Positions 5,520 through 6,005 of a stretch of DNA of 6,005 nt are shown piece by piece (the stretch's first letter is position 1; each line of letters opens with the position of its first letter). Location: the NCBI GenBank assembly GCA_947169005.1, contig CAMVOG010000150.1, forward strand, positions 1 to 6,005. The letters run 5' to 3'. The position numbers and the translations under genes were made by a program. Below the pieces are notes generated by a model that saw only the letters and a list, made by a program, of their open reading frames with translations, was not told where the DNA came from and did no database searches. The DNA is from an uncultured Clostridia bacterium. Its GTDB lineage: Bacteria; Bacillota; Clostridia; Oscillospirales; Oscillospiraceae.

Positions 5520-6005
5520 ATGAGCAATATGGACTACGATTTCAGTCTGGACGACATCCTGGCCGAATTTGGGGACGAGCCGAAGAGTCCGGCCGTCCCT
5601 GCCGGGAATCCCCCGCGGGCGGATGAGCCCCGGCGCCCTGCCGTTCGGGAGGACCTGGCCCCTCTTTCCCGGGAGGAACCGGAGCCCCTTAACCGGGAGG
5701 AGCCGGCGGCGGAGACGGCGGAAGAGCGCCCCTCCAGACGCCGGGAGGAGCTCCCGGAGGAGCCGCCCCGCAGACGCCGCACGGAAGCCGCAGAGGATCG
5801 GCCCCGGAAGCGCCGCACGGAAGCCGCAGAAGAGCGGCCCCGGAAGCGGCGGGAAGCTCCCAAGGAGGACGATCGCACCCGTTACCGCCCCGCAGCGGAG
5901 CGGGAGGCGCCCCCGAAGCGTCGGAAAAAGAAAGAGAGCTTCGGCACCCGCCTGGGCTTCGGACTGATCAGCCTGATTTTCGCAGGAGTTTCCCTTCTGT
6001 GCCTG
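5520..6005 (+). CDS. Membrane protein with charged repeat linker (3' end beyond window)
   Basis: The frame is open for 162 codons to the window edge. The N-terminus (MSNMDYDFSLDDILAEFG) is acidic and helical-looking and resembles a short linear motif. It is followed by a low-complexity Arg/Glu/Pro-rich linker (about 20-138), probably disordered, with an exact-length 12-residue tandem repeat (86-97 and 98-109). A basic cluster, KRRKKK (133-138), comes just before a hydrophobic stretch from about 145 that is cut off by the window. The charge pattern suggests the N-terminal 140 residues stay in the cytoplasm and the missing part crosses the membrane. GAGGT (5508-5512) lies 7 nt before ATG 5520; an ATG at 5529 is a weaker alternative. 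It follows the NTF2-like gene by 25 nt. I do not recognise the family. Long linkers before a membrane segment occur in Gram-positive envelope proteins, but the function depends on the missing C-terminus. The 132-residue frame at 5569-5967 is a shadow. Confidence 0.72.
   Translation, partial: MSNMDYDFSLDDILAEFGDEPKSPAVPAGNPPRADEPRRPAVREDLAPLSREEPEPLNREEPAAETAEERPSRRREELPEEPPRRRRTEAAEDRPRKRRTEAAEERPRKRREAPKEDDRTRYRPAAEREAPPKRRKKKESFGTRLGFGLISLIFAGVSLLCL
5775..5846 (+). repeat. 36-bp tandem repeat within the charged linker
   Basis: Two adjacent 36-nt units, 5775-5810 and 5811-5846, differ at only a few bases near their middle. They encode RRTEAAEDRPRK and RRTEAAEERPRK. The unit length is a multiple of three, so copy number could vary without frameshift. 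Shorter related RRR/EE segments lie upstream, which suggests that the linker grew by duplication. Confidence 0.85.

Overview
The window reads as a chromosomal segment of a high-GC, low-GC-relative Gram-positive: most likely a gut Clostridia of the Oscillospiraceae type (Lawsonibacter, Flavonifractor or Oscillibacter-like). This rests on the GC-rich coding sequence, strong AGGAGG-type ribosome binding sites, sigma-A-like promoters, a MalY/PatB-type lyase and a ~560-residue M3 oligoendopeptidase. The assignment is inference from style and gene families, not from a marker gene.

Region 1 (1-562) is visibly more AT-rich. It carries the start of an XRE-type DNA-binding regulator (minus strand, running off the left edge). 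Its near-consensus promoter is overlaid by tandem 11-bp repeats and two palindromes, an arrangement that suggests autoregulation. Region 2 (563-1008) is a tRNA-Ser(UGA) gene on the minus strand with its own terminator. Beside it lies an odd non-coding stretch holding two exact pieces of the 5' half of the same tRNA, separated by a 110-nt structured insert. The compositional step at the tRNA makes it a candidate integration site for a mobile element lying to the left.

Region 3 (1009-2581) is a two-gene plus-strand operon: a PLP-dependent C-S lyase/aminotransferase of the MalY/PatB family and a 92-residue thioredoxin-like protein with a CGYC active site, closed by a strong terminator. Region 4 (2598-4283, minus) is a complete cytoplasmic M3 zinc oligoendopeptidase, convergent with the operon. 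Its promoter lies back to back with that of a small ABM-domain (YgiN-type) protein at 4424-4708, which has its own terminator.

Region 5 (4777-6005) begins with a clear extended -10 promoter overlapped by an inverted repeat. It drives a membrane-anchored extracytoplasmic protein with an NTF2-like look (4865-5494). After 25 nt follows the N-terminal part of a second membrane protein, with a conserved-looking N-terminal segment, a long charged Arg/Glu/Pro linker with a 12-residue tandem repeat, and a membrane segment at the window edge. These two are probably an operon of envelope proteins of unknown function.

I found no CRISPR array, transposase, integrase or recognisable defence system. The most unusual item is the split, duplicated tRNA-Ser 5' half at 720-866.
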